Positions 1-7,004 of a stretch of DNA of 24,301 nt are shown piece after piece. The translations under genes were made by a program, and so were the position numbers. The notes below the pieces were generated by a model. It was not told the origin of the DNA and made no database searches. It saw only the letters and a list, made by a program, of their open reading frames with translations. The DNA is from CAZNEZ01 sp964572475 (lineage in GTDB: Bacteria > Bacillota > Clostridia > Lachnospirales > Lachnospiraceae). Every line of letters begins with the position of its first letter. The first letter of the stretch is position 1. The DNA lies in the NCBI GenBank assembly GCA_964572475.1, contig CAZNEZ010000039.1:1-24301 (forward strand). Direction: 5' to 3'.

Positions 1-31
1 ATACAAAAAGCGTTCACCAGCGTGAACGCTT
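1..31. repeat. Direct-repeat copy 1 with GCGTTCAC hairpin
   Basis: These 31 bases recur exactly at 90-120. They contain a 10-bp perfect stem (8-17 with 22-31) around a CAGC loop. Read on the minus strand, the stem is followed by TTTTTGTAT running off the window edge, so it can act as an intrinsic terminator. The same tract begins the fuller repeat copy at 61-120, so a further tandem copy may continue to the left. Confidence 0.8.
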
Positions 32-56
32 AGAAGAACTGCGATGCAGTTCTTCT
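32..56. repeat. 11-bp perfect hairpin between the two terminator copies
   Basis: AGAAGAACTGC (32-42) and GCAGTTCTTCT (46-56) are perfectly complementary around a 3-nt loop. The hairpin sits between the two identical GCGTTCAC hairpins downstream of pflA. On the minus strand it has no T-run of its own, so it is probably part of a structured intergenic element rather than a standalone terminator. Confidence 0.7.
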
Positions 57-60
57 TTAA

Positions 61-89
61 TGACTTACTTTTCTGCGTAATTTCCAATA
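61..89 (-). repeat. Intergenic repeat box, copy A
   Basis: On the minus strand this stretch follows the T-tract of the 90-126 terminator and reads ATTACGCAGAAAAGTAA and then TTAAAGAAGAAC. Close relatives of the same box occur at 5478-5525 and 23050-23085, each time just after a terminator-like hairpin. It is unlikely to be coding. Its function is unknown. Confidence 0.65.
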
Positions 90-126
90 ATACAAAAAGC
101 GTTCACCAGCGTGAACGCTTTTTGAT
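90..126 (-). terminator. Intrinsic terminator of the pfl operon (repeat copy 2)
   Basis: A 10-bp GC-rich stem (97-106 with 111-120, loop CAGC) lies 8 nt or more downstream of the pflA stop. It is flanked by an A-tract and, in the minus-strand reading, a TTTTTGTAT tail. The flanks make it able to work in both directions. Bases 90-120 are identical to 1-31. Confidence 0.85.
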
Positions 127-134
127 TATATACT

Positions 135-881
135 TTATTGATTTTTTGCTTTTGAAATACCAAGTAAAATAGTATTTCTGGCTCTTCTTGCATCTTCCTT
201 ATCTAATGGTTCAATGCCATCAAGAGGATACTTCATACCAAGCTCATTATATTTACTCACACCCATTGTATGATATGGAAGTACATCGAGTGCTTTAATA
301 TTCTTAAGAGTTGCAAGGAACTCGCCTAATCTCAAAAGATAGTCTTTGTTATAGGTTATGCCTGGAACAACTACATGTCTAATCCAGACTGGAAAGCCTA
401 TATCAGAAAGATATCTTGCAAATTCAAGAATTTTTATGTTAGATTGTGATGTTAACTTCTTATGCTCTATATCATCAATATGTTTAATATCCAGCATAAT
501 CAGGTCAGTAACCTTAAGAAGTCTTTCAAGCTTTTTCATATATTCATTGCTATCTGGATTATAGGTAATTCCAGAAGTATCAATACATGTATTAATATTC
601 TTCTTTTTAGCTTTTTCAAATAGTTCAATCAGAAAATCCATCTGTAACATAGGTTCACCACCAGTAACCGTTAGCCCACCGTTTGTTAAAAATGGTTTGT
701 ATTTTTCATAGTCAAAAAGAATCTCATCTGCTGATTTTTCCTGTCCTACATTCATCTGCCAAGTGTCCGGATTATGGCAATATTGGCATCTCATTGGACA
801 TCCTTGTGTAAATACAACATATCTTACACCGGGACCATCAACGGTCCCAAATGTCTCGATTGAATGTATATATCCGTTCAT
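135..881 (-). CDS. pflA: Pyruvate formate-lyase activating enzyme (radical SAM)
   Basis: This 248-residue radical-SAM protein is the expected activase for pyruvate formate-lyase. It uses a 4Fe-4S cluster and S-adenosylmethionine to abstract hydrogen from the glycyl-radical Gly of the enzyme in the cytoplasm. The CX3CX2C cluster motif is C28, C32 and C35 (GCPMRCQYCHNP), and VTGGEPMLQ near residue 72 is the GGE SAM-binding motif. Length is typical for PflA. It starts only 3 nt after the stop of the 79-aa glycyl-radical gene, so translation is probably coupled and all three pfl genes share one mRNA. Here the activase's substrate Gly is on a separate small polypeptide, so it must recognise either that protein alone or the assembled complex. 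A terminator follows at 90-126. Confidence 0.95.
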   Translation of the reverse strand: MNGYIHSIETFGTVDGPGVRYVVFTQGCPMRCQYCHNPDTWQMNVGQEKSADEILFDYEKYKPFLTNGGLTVTGGEPMLQMDFLIELFEKAKKKNINTCIDTSGITYNPDSNEYMKKLERLLKVTDLIMLDIKHIDDIEHKKLTSQSNIKILEFARYLSDIGFPVWIRHVVVPGITYNKDYLLRLGEFLATLKNIKALDVLPYHTMGVSKYNELGMKYPLDGIEPLDKEDARRARNTILLGISKAKNQ

Positions 882-884
882 GAA

Positions 885-1124
885 TTAGAGTGCATTGTGG
901 AATGTACGATGAATAACATCATCCTGCTGTTCTTTTGTAAGTTTAATAAAGTTAACAGCATATCCTGAAACACGAATTGTAAGCTGAGGATACTTTTCTG
1001 GATGTTCTTGTGCGTCTAAAAGAGTCTCTTTTGTAAGCACATTTACATTAAGATGATGTCCGCCTTTTTCGGCATATCCGTCAAGCAAAGATACTAAATT
1101 ATTAACCTGTTGTTCTGATACCAT
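885..1124 (-). CDS. Stand-alone glycyl-radical subunit of pyruvate formate-lyase (GrcA-like)
   Basis: This 79-residue protein is the C-terminal glycyl-radical domain of pyruvate formate-lyase as a separate gene. The signature RVSGYAVNF is at residues 51-59 with G54 as the predicted radical site. The upstream HHLNVNVL and HPEKYPQLTI stretches and the terminal RTFH are standard PFL C-terminus. It starts at ATG 1124 with a perfect AGGAGG 7 nt upstream, and that Shine-Dalgarno touches the TAA of the preceding pflB-like gene. Only 18 nt run from that TAA through this ATG, and the two genes are in the same frame. E. coli GrcA (YfiD) also carries this domain, but there it is a spare part for a complete PflB. 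Here the neighbouring large protein lacks the domain, so this is probably an essential subunit. Confidence 0.9.
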   Translation of the reverse strand: MVSEQQVNNLVSLLDGYAEKGGHHLNVNVLTKETLLDAQEHPEKYPQLTIRVSGYAVNFIKLTKEQQDDVIHRTFHNAL

Positions 1125-1136
1125 AGTGAATCCTCC

Positions 1137-3290
1137 TTATTTGTTGTCTAATCCTTCTTGTAGATTAGGTATTTTACATGCTGTTTCTTCTCCACAGTTG
1201 CAGCCATCTTTTTCAAGTTCTGCAATCTGCTCTGGTGTAAGCTTAATATCAACATCGATATCGCCCATAAATAATTCATTGTCTTTACCAAGTGCATTAG
1301 GAATAATAGTAAATGTATTAGAAATACCATCCTGTGCATCTCTAAATGGAAGTTTTGATACTGATGATAATGAAGCAAGTGCTCCATGTGAATCACGTCC
1401 ATGCATTGGATTAGCTCCTGGTGCAAGTGGTTCTCCAATCTTTCTTCCGTCTGGAGTATTACCTGTCTTCTTACCATATACTACATTTGAAGTAATTGTT
1501 AGTATAGACATTGTTGGAATACTATCTCTGTATGTGTGATGTTTTCTAATCTTATCCATAAATGTGTGTACAAGATCAACTGCAAGATCATCAACACGCT
1601 CATCATTGTTACCATATTTAGGGAAGTCGCCTTCGATTTCATAATCAACAACAATACCCTGTTCATTTCTAATTGTCTTAACCTTAGCATATTTGATTGC
1701 GCTTAGTGAATCGGCAACAACAGAAAGTCCTGCAATACCCGTAGCAAACCATCTCTTAACTTCTCTATCATGAAGAGCCATCTGTACTTTCTCATAGCAG
1801 TACTTATCATGCATATAATGAATAATATTAAGAGCATTAACATATACGCCTGCAAGCCATTCCATCATATCATCATATTTTTCCATAACTTCGTCAAAAT
1901 CAAGGTATTCTGATGTAATTGGTCTATACTTAGGTCCTACCTGAGCAAGTGATTTTTCGTCAACTCCACCATTGATAGCATATAACAAGCATTTTGCAAG
2001 GTTTGCTCTAGCTCCAAAGAATTGCATCTCTTTACCAACCTTCATTGAAGATACACAGCAGGCAATTGCATAATCGTCGCCATGTGTAGGTCTCATAAGA
2101 TCATCATTTTCATACTGAATTGCTGATGATTTGATAGACATCTCAGCACAGTATTTTTTGAAATTCTCTGGAAGTCTTACTGACCAAAGAACTGTAAGGT
2201 TTGGCTCTGGAGCTGTTCCAATATTATCAAGTGTATGAAGATATCTAAATGAGTTTTTAGTTACAAGTGGTCTTCCATCTACACTAACTCCACCAATTGA
2301 CTCTGTAACCCATGTAGGATCACCAGAGAAAAGTGAATTATATTCTGGTGTACGAGCAAATTTAACAAGTCTTAGCTTCATAATAAAGTGATCAATATAT
2401 TCCTGAATCTGTGATTCAGTTGCAACACCATTACGTAAATCTCTCTCTGCATAAATATCAATAAATGTTGAAGTACGTCCAAGACTCATTGCTGCACCGT
2501 TCTGCTCTTTAACTGCTGCAAGATATCCAAAATATAACCACTGAATAGCTTCCTGAGTATTCTTAGCAGGCTTAGAAATATCAAATCCATAGATATCGCC
2601 TAACTTCTTAAGGTCACCAAGAGCTCTTATCTGCTCTGCAAGTTCTTCTCTTAATCTAATATTCTTAGATGTCATTCTAACAAGTGAAGTTGCAAGCTGC
2701 TGTTTCTTGTCTTCGATAAGATAGTCAATACCATATAATGCTATTCTTCTATAATCACCTATGATACGTCCTCTACCATATGCATCTGGAAGTCCTGTAA
2801 TAATACCAGACTTTCTTACAGCTCTCATCTCTGGAGTATAAACATCAAACACTCCTTGATTATGAGTTTTTCTATATTCTGTAAAAATTTTAACGATTTC
2901 AGGATCTACTTCATATCCATTTTCAGAACATGCATTTTCTGCCATACGAATACCACCATAAGGCTGTAATGAGCGTTTAAATGGCTTATCTGTCTGAAAA
3001 CCAACAATTTTTTCTTTATTCTTATCAAGATATCCAGGTCCGTGTGAAGTAATACCAGATACAATCTTTGTATCCATATCTAAAACTCCACCTTTTTCTC
3101 TTTCTTCTTTGCTAAGCTCCATAACCTGGTCCCAAAGCTCTTTAGTTGCCTGAGTAGGACCTTCTAGGAATGATCCATCTCCCTCATATGGTGTATAATT
3201 TAACTGAATAAAGTCTCTGACATTAACTGAAGAATTGCACCATCTGCCTGGTACAAAGTTCTGCCATTCTGTTTTAAATTCTTTGTTCAT
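1137..3290 (-). CDS. pflB: Pyruvate formate-lyase large subunit, lacking the glycyl-radical domain
   Basis: Formate C-acetyltransferase converts pyruvate and CoA to acetyl-CoA and formate. The 717-residue protein has the PFL N-terminus (EWQNFVPGRW), the catalytic cysteine pair C411-C412 in AIACCVSSMKVG, and the late SHGALASLSSVSKLPF and DGISNTF segments. It ends about where normal PFLs (roughly 740-760 aa) enter the glycyl-radical domain. The last 45 residues are an unusual acidic tail with three cysteines (C697, C699, C705). No RVSGYA motif is present; it is on the next gene (885-1124) in the same frame after a single TAA. The start has AGGAGG at 3301-3306, and a strong promoter lies at 3382-3411. 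The fold assignment is certain. That the pair forms one active enzyme is inference. Confidence 0.95.
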   Translation of the reverse strand: MNKEFKTEWQNFVPGRWCNSSVNVRDFIQLNYTPYEGDGSFLEGPTQATKELWDQVMELSKEEREKGGVLDMDTKIVSGITSHGPGYLDKNKEKIVGFQTDKPFKRSLQPYGGIRMAENACSENGYEVDPEIVKIFTEYRKTHNQGVFDVYTPEMRAVRKSGIITGLPDAYGRGRIIGDYRRIALYGIDYLIEDKKQQLATSLVRMTSKNIRLREELAEQIRALGDLKKLGDIYGFDISKPAKNTQEAIQWLYFGYLAAVKEQNGAAMSLGRTSTFIDIYAERDLRNGVATESQIQEYIDHFIMKLRLVKFARTPEYNSLFSGDPTWVTESIGGVSVDGRPLVTKNSFRYLHTLDNIGTAPEPNLTVLWSVRLPENFKKYCAEMSIKSSAIQYENDDLMRPTHGDDYAIACCVSSMKVGKEMQFFGARANLAKCLLYAINGGVDEKSLAQVGPKYRPITSEYLDFDEVMEKYDDMMEWLAGVYVNALNIIHYMHDKYCYEKVQMALHDREVKRWFATGIAGLSVVADSLSAIKYAKVKTIRNEQGIVVDYEIEGDFPKYGNNDERVDDLAVDLVHTFMDKIRKHHTYRDSIPTMSILTITSNVVYGKKTGNTPDGRKIGEPLAPGANPMHGRDSHGALASLSSVSKLPFRDAQDGISNTFTIIPNALGKDNELFMGDIDVDIKLTPEQIAELEKDGCNCGEETACKIPNLQEGLDNK

Positions 3291-3381
3291 TAAGCAAATC
3301 CTCCTAATCTGATTTTGTTATAAGTTACTATTTGCTTTTATCTAATATTTTATTACAAAAATATTTGTTGAAGCAAGGCAT

Positions 3382-3411
3382 ATTATATAACATGATTCAA
3401 ACCATAGTCAA
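3382..3411 (-). promoter_or_regulatory. Sigma-A-type promoter of the pfl operon
   Basis: Minus strand: -35 TTGACT (3411-3406), an 18-bp spacer, -10 TATAAT (3387-3382). Predicted start is near 3375, giving a leader of about 85 nt to the pflB ATG. Confidence 0.75.
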
Positions 3412-3420
3412 TAGCTATGG
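3402..3420. promoter_or_regulatory. Inverted repeat over the pfl -35 box (candidate operator)
   Basis: CCATAG (3402-3407) and CTATGG (3415-3420) are perfectly complementary with 7 bp between them, and they cover the -35 element. Repressor binding here would block RNA polymerase. The regulator is unknown. Confidence 0.45.
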
Positions 3421-3440
3421 ATGTTCTTAATTTAGAACAT
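3421..3440. promoter_or_regulatory. 20-bp palindrome upstream of the pfl promoter
   Basis: ATGTTCT (3421-3427) and AGAACAT (3434-3440) are perfect 7-bp arms, and 18 of 20 positions are symmetrical. It abuts the -35 dyad. It has no T-run in the minus-strand reading, so an operator or activator site is likelier than a terminator for the fragment at 3466-3777. It does not match the usual Rex spacing. Confidence 0.45.
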
Positions 3441-3465
3441 TGAACTCATATCACATAATAATTCC

Positions 3466-3777
3466 TTACATAAGTCTAGTATTTCCGCCCATTCCACCAC
3501 CTGATGCTGTACCAAGTGTTGTCAAAATGGAACTTATTGTAAATGTATATTGCTGTGTTCCACCACTATATGTTCCTCCTGAGTAAATGTAATCTTTTAT
3601 AGTTCCTGTACAACTTCCTCCTGTTAATATAGTATACGATGTTCCATTAGAAAGCTTTGGTGAACAAATCACTACACAAGAATATGTTTTTGGTGGAGCT
3701 ATTGTTATTATATCACTTCCTGATGCAGTCTGTAACCTAAATAATTTTCCAGCAGTCATACTAGTTCCAGACCACAT
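3466..3777 (-). pseudogene. Fragment of a carbohydrate-binding protein (Cthe_2159/DUF4353-like C-terminus)
   Basis: The 103-residue reading frame resembles the C-terminal end of the beta-helical carbohydrate-binding family typified by Cthe_2159. Seen features are the run of S/T/G-rich beta-strands, PKLSNGTSYTILTGGSCTG, the YSGGTYSGGTQQYTF repeat and a terminal TISSILTTLG. Family members are several hundred residues with a signal peptide. Here the first ATG has no convincing Shine-Dalgarno, no signal peptide is present, and a stop codon sits six codons upstream. I read it as a remnant left after loss of the 5' part. It follows sigF by 114 nt with no promoter I can see. A short expressed protein cannot be excluded. 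Confidence 0.6.
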
Positions 3778-3891
3778 TATTATTCCATATTGATTTCATT
3801 TTTCAACCTTCTTTCCACTTTTTTACAGTATTTTCATAGTACTATTTTAATTCTTCAAAGTGGTAGTCATGTGAATATTAAATGAAATCTA

Positions 3892-4608
3892 TTAATTTTC
3901 GATTTTATCCCGCATTTTCTTAAGTATTTTCTTTTCAAGCCTTGAAACCTGAACCTGAGATATACCTAATTCATCTGCTATCTGTGTCTGAGTTTTATCC
4001 AAAAAATATCTCATTTTTATTATTTTCTTTTCTTTTTCATTTAATTCATTAATAATATTCTTAAGTACCATTCTATCTATTAGATTTTCGTTTTCAGCAA
4101 CTCCTTCATCTATTTTATCTATTAGATAAATCGCATTTCCATCATTTTGATATATAGTCTTGTATAAAGATTCTACTTCTGCTCCTGATTCAAGTGCCAT
4201 TACCAGGTCCTCCGAAGTTGTTCCAATTTCAGCTGCCAGTTCATCAATAGTTGGCTCTCTTCCATTTCTATTGTTCAAAATTTCGCGCGTAATTCTAGCT
4301 TTACCCGCTGTCTCTTTCAACGAACGACTAACCTTAATCATTCCATCATCTCGTAAGAATCTTTTTATTTCACCTGTAATCATTGGAACAGCATATGTTG
4401 AAAATTTAACATCAAATGATGTATCAAATTTATCAATTGCTTTTAATAGACCTATACTTCCAATCTGGAACAAATCCTCCATCTCGTGTCCACGGTTACT
4501 AAAACGTCTTACTATGCTCCAAATTAATCCTAAGTTCTCTGAAACCAGTGTATCTCTGGCCTCTTTATCGCCTTCATGAGCAAGTGTAATCATTGTTATA
4601 GTATCCAT
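3892..4608 (-). CDS. sigF: RNA polymerase sporulation sigma factor SigF
   Basis: This is the forespore-specific sigma factor (spoIIAC) that directs early forespore transcription after asymmetric division. Region 2 is visible as IWSIVRRF followed by DLFQIGSIGLLKAIDKFD. Region 3 follows with the DDGMIKVSRSLKE stretch, and region 4 ends in the helix-turn-helix TQIADELGISQVQVSRLE. I start at ATG 4608 (238 aa) because GGGAG lies 5 nt upstream. The GTG at 4614 would overlap the Shine-Dalgarno itself. It is the last gene of the classic spoIIAA-spoIIAB-sigF operon, 43 nt after spoIIAB. Its activity is presumably held by SpoIIAB. No clear terminator follows. Confidence 0.95.
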   Translation of the reverse strand: MDTITMITLAHEGDKEARDTLVSENLGLIWSIVRRFSNRGHEMEDLFQIGSIGLLKAIDKFDTSFDVKFSTYAVPMITGEIKRFLRDDGMIKVSRSLKETAGKARITREILNNRNGREPTIDELAAEIGTTSEDLVMALESGAEVESLYKTIYQNDGNAIYLIDKIDEGVAENENLIDRMVLKNIINELNEKEKKIIKMRYFLDKTQTQIADELGISQVQVSRLEKKILKKMRDKIEN

Positions 4609-4651
4609 CTGCACTCCCTGCTTTAATTCCTCTCCAGCTTATTTGACTAGC

Positions 4652-5098
4652 TTAATTATTATCCAACTTTTCTTCTTCCTGAATCAAAGTTTTCTTCATA
4701 ATAACAGTAGTTCCTTCACCCGGACTCGAGATAACTTCAAGACTGTCCATAAATACTTCCATAAATACAAAACCCATTCCCGATCTTTCTAATTCAGACT
4801 TGGTTGTATACAAAGGCTCTTTTGCCTTTTCTACATCCTTTATACCTACACCGGAATCTCTTACTATTATCTCTATCTTTAATCCATAAATATTGTACTC
4901 AACTTCAACTATACCCTGTGCAAACTCATATCCATGAACAATAGCATTCGTTACTGCCTCTGAAACAGCTGTTTTGATATCAGCTATTTCCTCTATTGTA
5001 GGATCTAGCTGTGTTACAAATGCTGCCACAGCTACTCTTGCAAATGCCTCATTCTCTGGTACACTTATAAATTGTAATTTCATTGAATTCTTATACAT
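4652..5098 (-). CDS. spoIIAB: Anti-sigma F factor, serine kinase SpoIIAB
   Basis: This is a GHKL-type kinase of 148 residues that binds and inhibits SigF and phosphorylates the anti-anti-sigma factor SpoIIAA. The N box is VSEAVTNAIVHGYE, the G1 box is RDSGVGIKDV, and SGMGFVFMEVFMD is the G2/lid region. The N-terminal FARVAVAAFVTQLDPT is characteristic of SpoIIAB. The start is ATG 5098: GGAGGG lies just upstream and the codon overlaps the spoIIAA stop (TAATG), the usual coupled arrangement. A longer frame reaching 5143 overlaps spoIIAA and adds residues not seen in the family. Confidence 0.95.
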   Translation of the reverse strand: MYKNSMKLQFISVPENEAFARVAVAAFVTQLDPTIEEIADIKTAVSEAVTNAIVHGYEFAQGIVEVEYNIYGLKIEIIVRDSGVGIKDVEKAKEPLYTTKSELERSGMGFVFMEVFMDSLEVISSPGEGTTVIMKKTLIQEEEKLDNN

Positions 5099-5436
5099 TA
5101 TTCCCTCCAGTCTGCTGCAATTGCGTCTTCCAGATTGCTGCACTTTCTTACTATCTTATATAGTCCTGACATTTCAAATATTCTACCAACTATTTCATTT
5201 ACATTTACAACACTGACCGTACCATTAATTGCTTTGACAAGACGATATCTCCCCATTATCGTTCCAATTCCTGAACTATCCATAAAATCCGTATTTTTAA
5301 AGTCAAAAACTATATGTTTTATTCTGTTTTCCATTATGTATCTTTCTGATGTCTCTTTTATCTTTGCTGCATTGTAGTGATCCAGGTCGCCATTTATCTG
5401 AATAATTAAGACGTTACCCCTTATGCTATACTCCAT
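5098..5436 (-). CDS. spoIIAA: Anti-sigma F factor antagonist SpoIIAA
   Basis: This is a 112-residue STAS-domain protein. In its unphosphorylated form it displaces SigF from SpoIIAB, and SpoIIAB inactivates it by phosphorylation. The diagnostic motif FMDSSGIGTIMGRY is at residues 51-64, with S54 the likely phosphorylation site by alignment with B. subtilis SpoIIAA. The start has GGAAGG just upstream. It is the first gene of the operon, and its stop overlaps the spoIIAB start by one base. Upstream lie a terminator and a copy of the intergenic repeat box. I could not place a convincing SigH or Spo0A site. Confidence 0.95.
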   Translation of the reverse strand: MEYSIRGNVLIIQINGDLDHYNAAKIKETSERYIMENRIKHIVFDFKNTDFMDSSGIGTIMGRYRLVKAINGTVSVVNVNEIVGRIFEMSGLYKIVRKCSNLEDAIAADWRE

Positions 5437-5477
5437 ATTTACCTTCCTTTCCTTATCCTGTCTTATTTTTTTAATCG

Positions 5478-5525
5478 TGTGCTTCTTCTTAAATGTTTCA
5501 CTCTTCTGCGTAATTTTATCGATAC
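5478..5525 (-). repeat. Intergenic repeat box, copy B
   Basis: After the T-tract of the 5526-5560 hairpin the minus strand reads GTATCGATAA, then ATTACGCAGAAGAGTGAAA, then TTTAAGAAGAAG. The first part, the central box and the AAGAAGAA tail match copy A (61-89) closely. The box lies about 60 nt ahead of spoIIAA, where a promoter would be expected. Confidence 0.65.
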
Positions 5526-5560
5526 AAAAAAACTGCGTCCATAAACAGACTGCAGTTTTT
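5526..5560 (-). terminator. Intrinsic terminator after the TPR gene
   Basis: AAAAACTGC and GCAGTTTTT form a stem with an additional inner GTC/GAC pairing around an AT-rich loop. In the minus-strand reading a run of seven T follows. It closes the folC-smORF-TPR unit and separates it from spoIIA. Confidence 0.85.
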
Positions 5561-5598
5561 CGTTAGTGTGTTAGTGTATATCCCTTGTTCTTTAATTT

Positions 5599-6993
5599 CT
5601 ACTGTAAGTATCCTTGTGACCATCCTGCGTAATCAGTGCCTGGGAACTTCTCAATAATAAGTCTAAAATACTGTATAGCATTGTCGTCATTTACTTCATT
5701 GTTCTTGCTCCTATATGCCTTAGCAAGCTGGTACATCATCCACGCATTCTCACCATTATAGCTTAATGTCTTGGTCAGATTAGTAATCGCATTATCCCAA
5801 TCACTCTTATTATAGAAATTTGTTCCCAAATTGCCATAATATGTTGCTGCTTCTGGATATGTAGCCGTCTTTAATGTATCGTATAATGCCTTTGCCTTGT
5901 CTGTTGTAATAAGTTCTGACTTTAATGTGCTAAGTGCATCTGCACATCCTACTTTATCATTAGCTATATATGAGGCTGCTGCATTAGATAATAATTCATA
6001 TGCAGCAGAAACTTCATCAACATTACCAGTATCATTAGCCTGTGCTAATAAACTTTCGTTTTCCGAACTTAATTCACTATTCTGCTTCTCAAGGTCAGAT
6101 ACATCAACATTTAGCTTTGCTATATTAGCTGAATAGTCTTTTATCGTCTCATTATAATCAGATGTTAAAGATTTTGCTCTGGCTGGAGTTATTAAAAAAT
6201 AAACCATAGCTGCTCCAATTATAATACCTATAACTACATTTATTACTGTAAATGCACCGTTATTAAGCTCTTTATATGAATTTTGTGGAATTATAACATC
6301 ATTTCCACTAAGATATGGCTTGTCCTCATCATTAGCTATCTCTTTACGCTTATCCTCTACAGACTTATTATCTGATTCTCCAGTTAATGCGCTAATCTCT
6401 TGAAGATATCTTAAACTTAGCGTATTACTAAAATCAATCTTTAAGGATCTGTTAATAGCCTTTTTAGCTTTGCTGTATTCTTTATTCTTAATATATACCA
6501 GAGCAAGTAACTGATGCCCTTTTATTAGATTCGGATTAAGACTTAATACCTTTTTAAGCTGAATAACAGCCATATCATAATCTTTTTGATTCGCATATTC
6601 AAGAGCCTGATTATATTTTTTTATTGTCTGATTCATAGTATCTAACCTAGTTGGATTAGATTGAATCAGCTTTAAATAATTATCTGCTATATTCTTATGA
6701 GGCTGAAAGTTCTTACTAATTACCCATTCAGATAATGCAGATACACATTCACCCATTTCAAAATAGACAAGTCCTAAAAGGTTTCTTGCCTGTATATTCT
6801 TCTTATTAAGTCGTATACTACGTCTAAGCAAATCGGCCGCTCCACATAAGTCTCTAACCTGTGCTTTTGCCAATCCCATATTGTAATATGTATTCGACAT
6901 CTTTACTATTCTTTTATAGACTGTAACATCAATTCCACATCCGCCACAAAAATTGCTTTCTGACAGAACGCTGTTGCAATTATAACATCTCAT
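5599..6993 (-). CDS. Zinc-ribbon/TPR membrane protein of unknown function
   Basis: The 464-residue protein starts with a zinc-ribbon-like quartet (C3, C6, C16, C19), followed by tetratricopeptide-type helices at about 30-205, for example RNLLGLVYFEMGECVSALSE and QALEYANQKDYDMAVIQLKK. A single transmembrane helix lies at about 248-269 (VINVVIGIIIGAAMVYFLIT). A coiled coil (about 275-320) and a second TPR group with a YxxLGTNFYNKSDWDNAI pattern follow outside the membrane. The topology suggests a scaffold with cytoplasmic zinc-ribbon/TPR and extracytoplasmic TPR parts; this is inference. It is the third gene behind folC and a 46-codon ORF and is followed by a strong terminator. The gene is intact, with AGAGG upstream of ATG 6993. 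Confidence 0.85.
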   Translation of the reverse strand: MRCYNCNSVLSESNFCGGCGIDVTVYKRIVKMSNTYYNMGLAKAQVRDLCGAADLLRRSIRLNKKNIQARNLLGLVYFEMGECVSALSEWVISKNFQPHKNIADNYLKLIQSNPTRLDTMNQTIKKYNQALEYANQKDYDMAVIQLKKVLSLNPNLIKGHQLLALVYIKNKEYSKAKKAINRSLKIDFSNTLSLRYLQEISALTGESDNKSVEDKRKEIANDEDKPYLSGNDVIIPQNSYKELNNGAFTVINVVIGIIIGAAMVYFLITPARAKSLTSDYNETIKDYSANIAKLNVDVSDLEKQNSELSSENESLLAQANDTGNVDEVSAAYELLSNAAASYIANDKVGCADALSTLKSELITTDKAKALYDTLKTATYPEAATYYGNLGTNFYNKSDWDNAITNLTKTLSYNGENAWMMYQLAKAYRSKNNEVNDDNAIQYFRLIIEKFPGTDYAGWSQGYLQ

Positions 6994-7004
6994 AACAGAT
7001 ACCT

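Noticed and set aside
1..120. CRISPR array
   Set aside because: There are only two full repeat units, they are self-complementary terminator hairpins, and the spacing sequence is itself a structured repeat. No cas gene is present.
1122..1139. Frameshift or sequencing error breaking pflB
   Set aside because: The two parts are in the same frame, so no indel is needed. The TAA is fused to a perfect Shine-Dalgarno with ideal spacing to an ATG, which is hard to explain by error. A single-base artefact creating TAA cannot be fully excluded without reads.
1126..1539. Plus-strand open frame opposite pflB
   Set aside because: It is antisense to the well-supported pflB gene and has low-complexity, non-family sequence and no ribosome site. 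The same applies to the other plus-strand frames, all of which lie wholly or largely opposite confident minus-strand genes.
3421..3440. Rex-binding site
   Set aside because: The palindrome's spacing and half-sites do not fit the clostridial TTGTTAA-N4-TTAACAA pattern.
5099..5143. Upstream extension of spoIIAB
   Set aside because: It overlaps spoIIAA and adds residues absent from the family. ATG 5098 has a strong Shine-Dalgarno and the classic TAATG overlap.
5437..5525. SigH or Spo0A-box promoter for spoIIA
   Set aside because: I looked for AGGA-type -35 with GAAT -10 and for TGTCGAA-like boxes and found nothing close enough to annotate.
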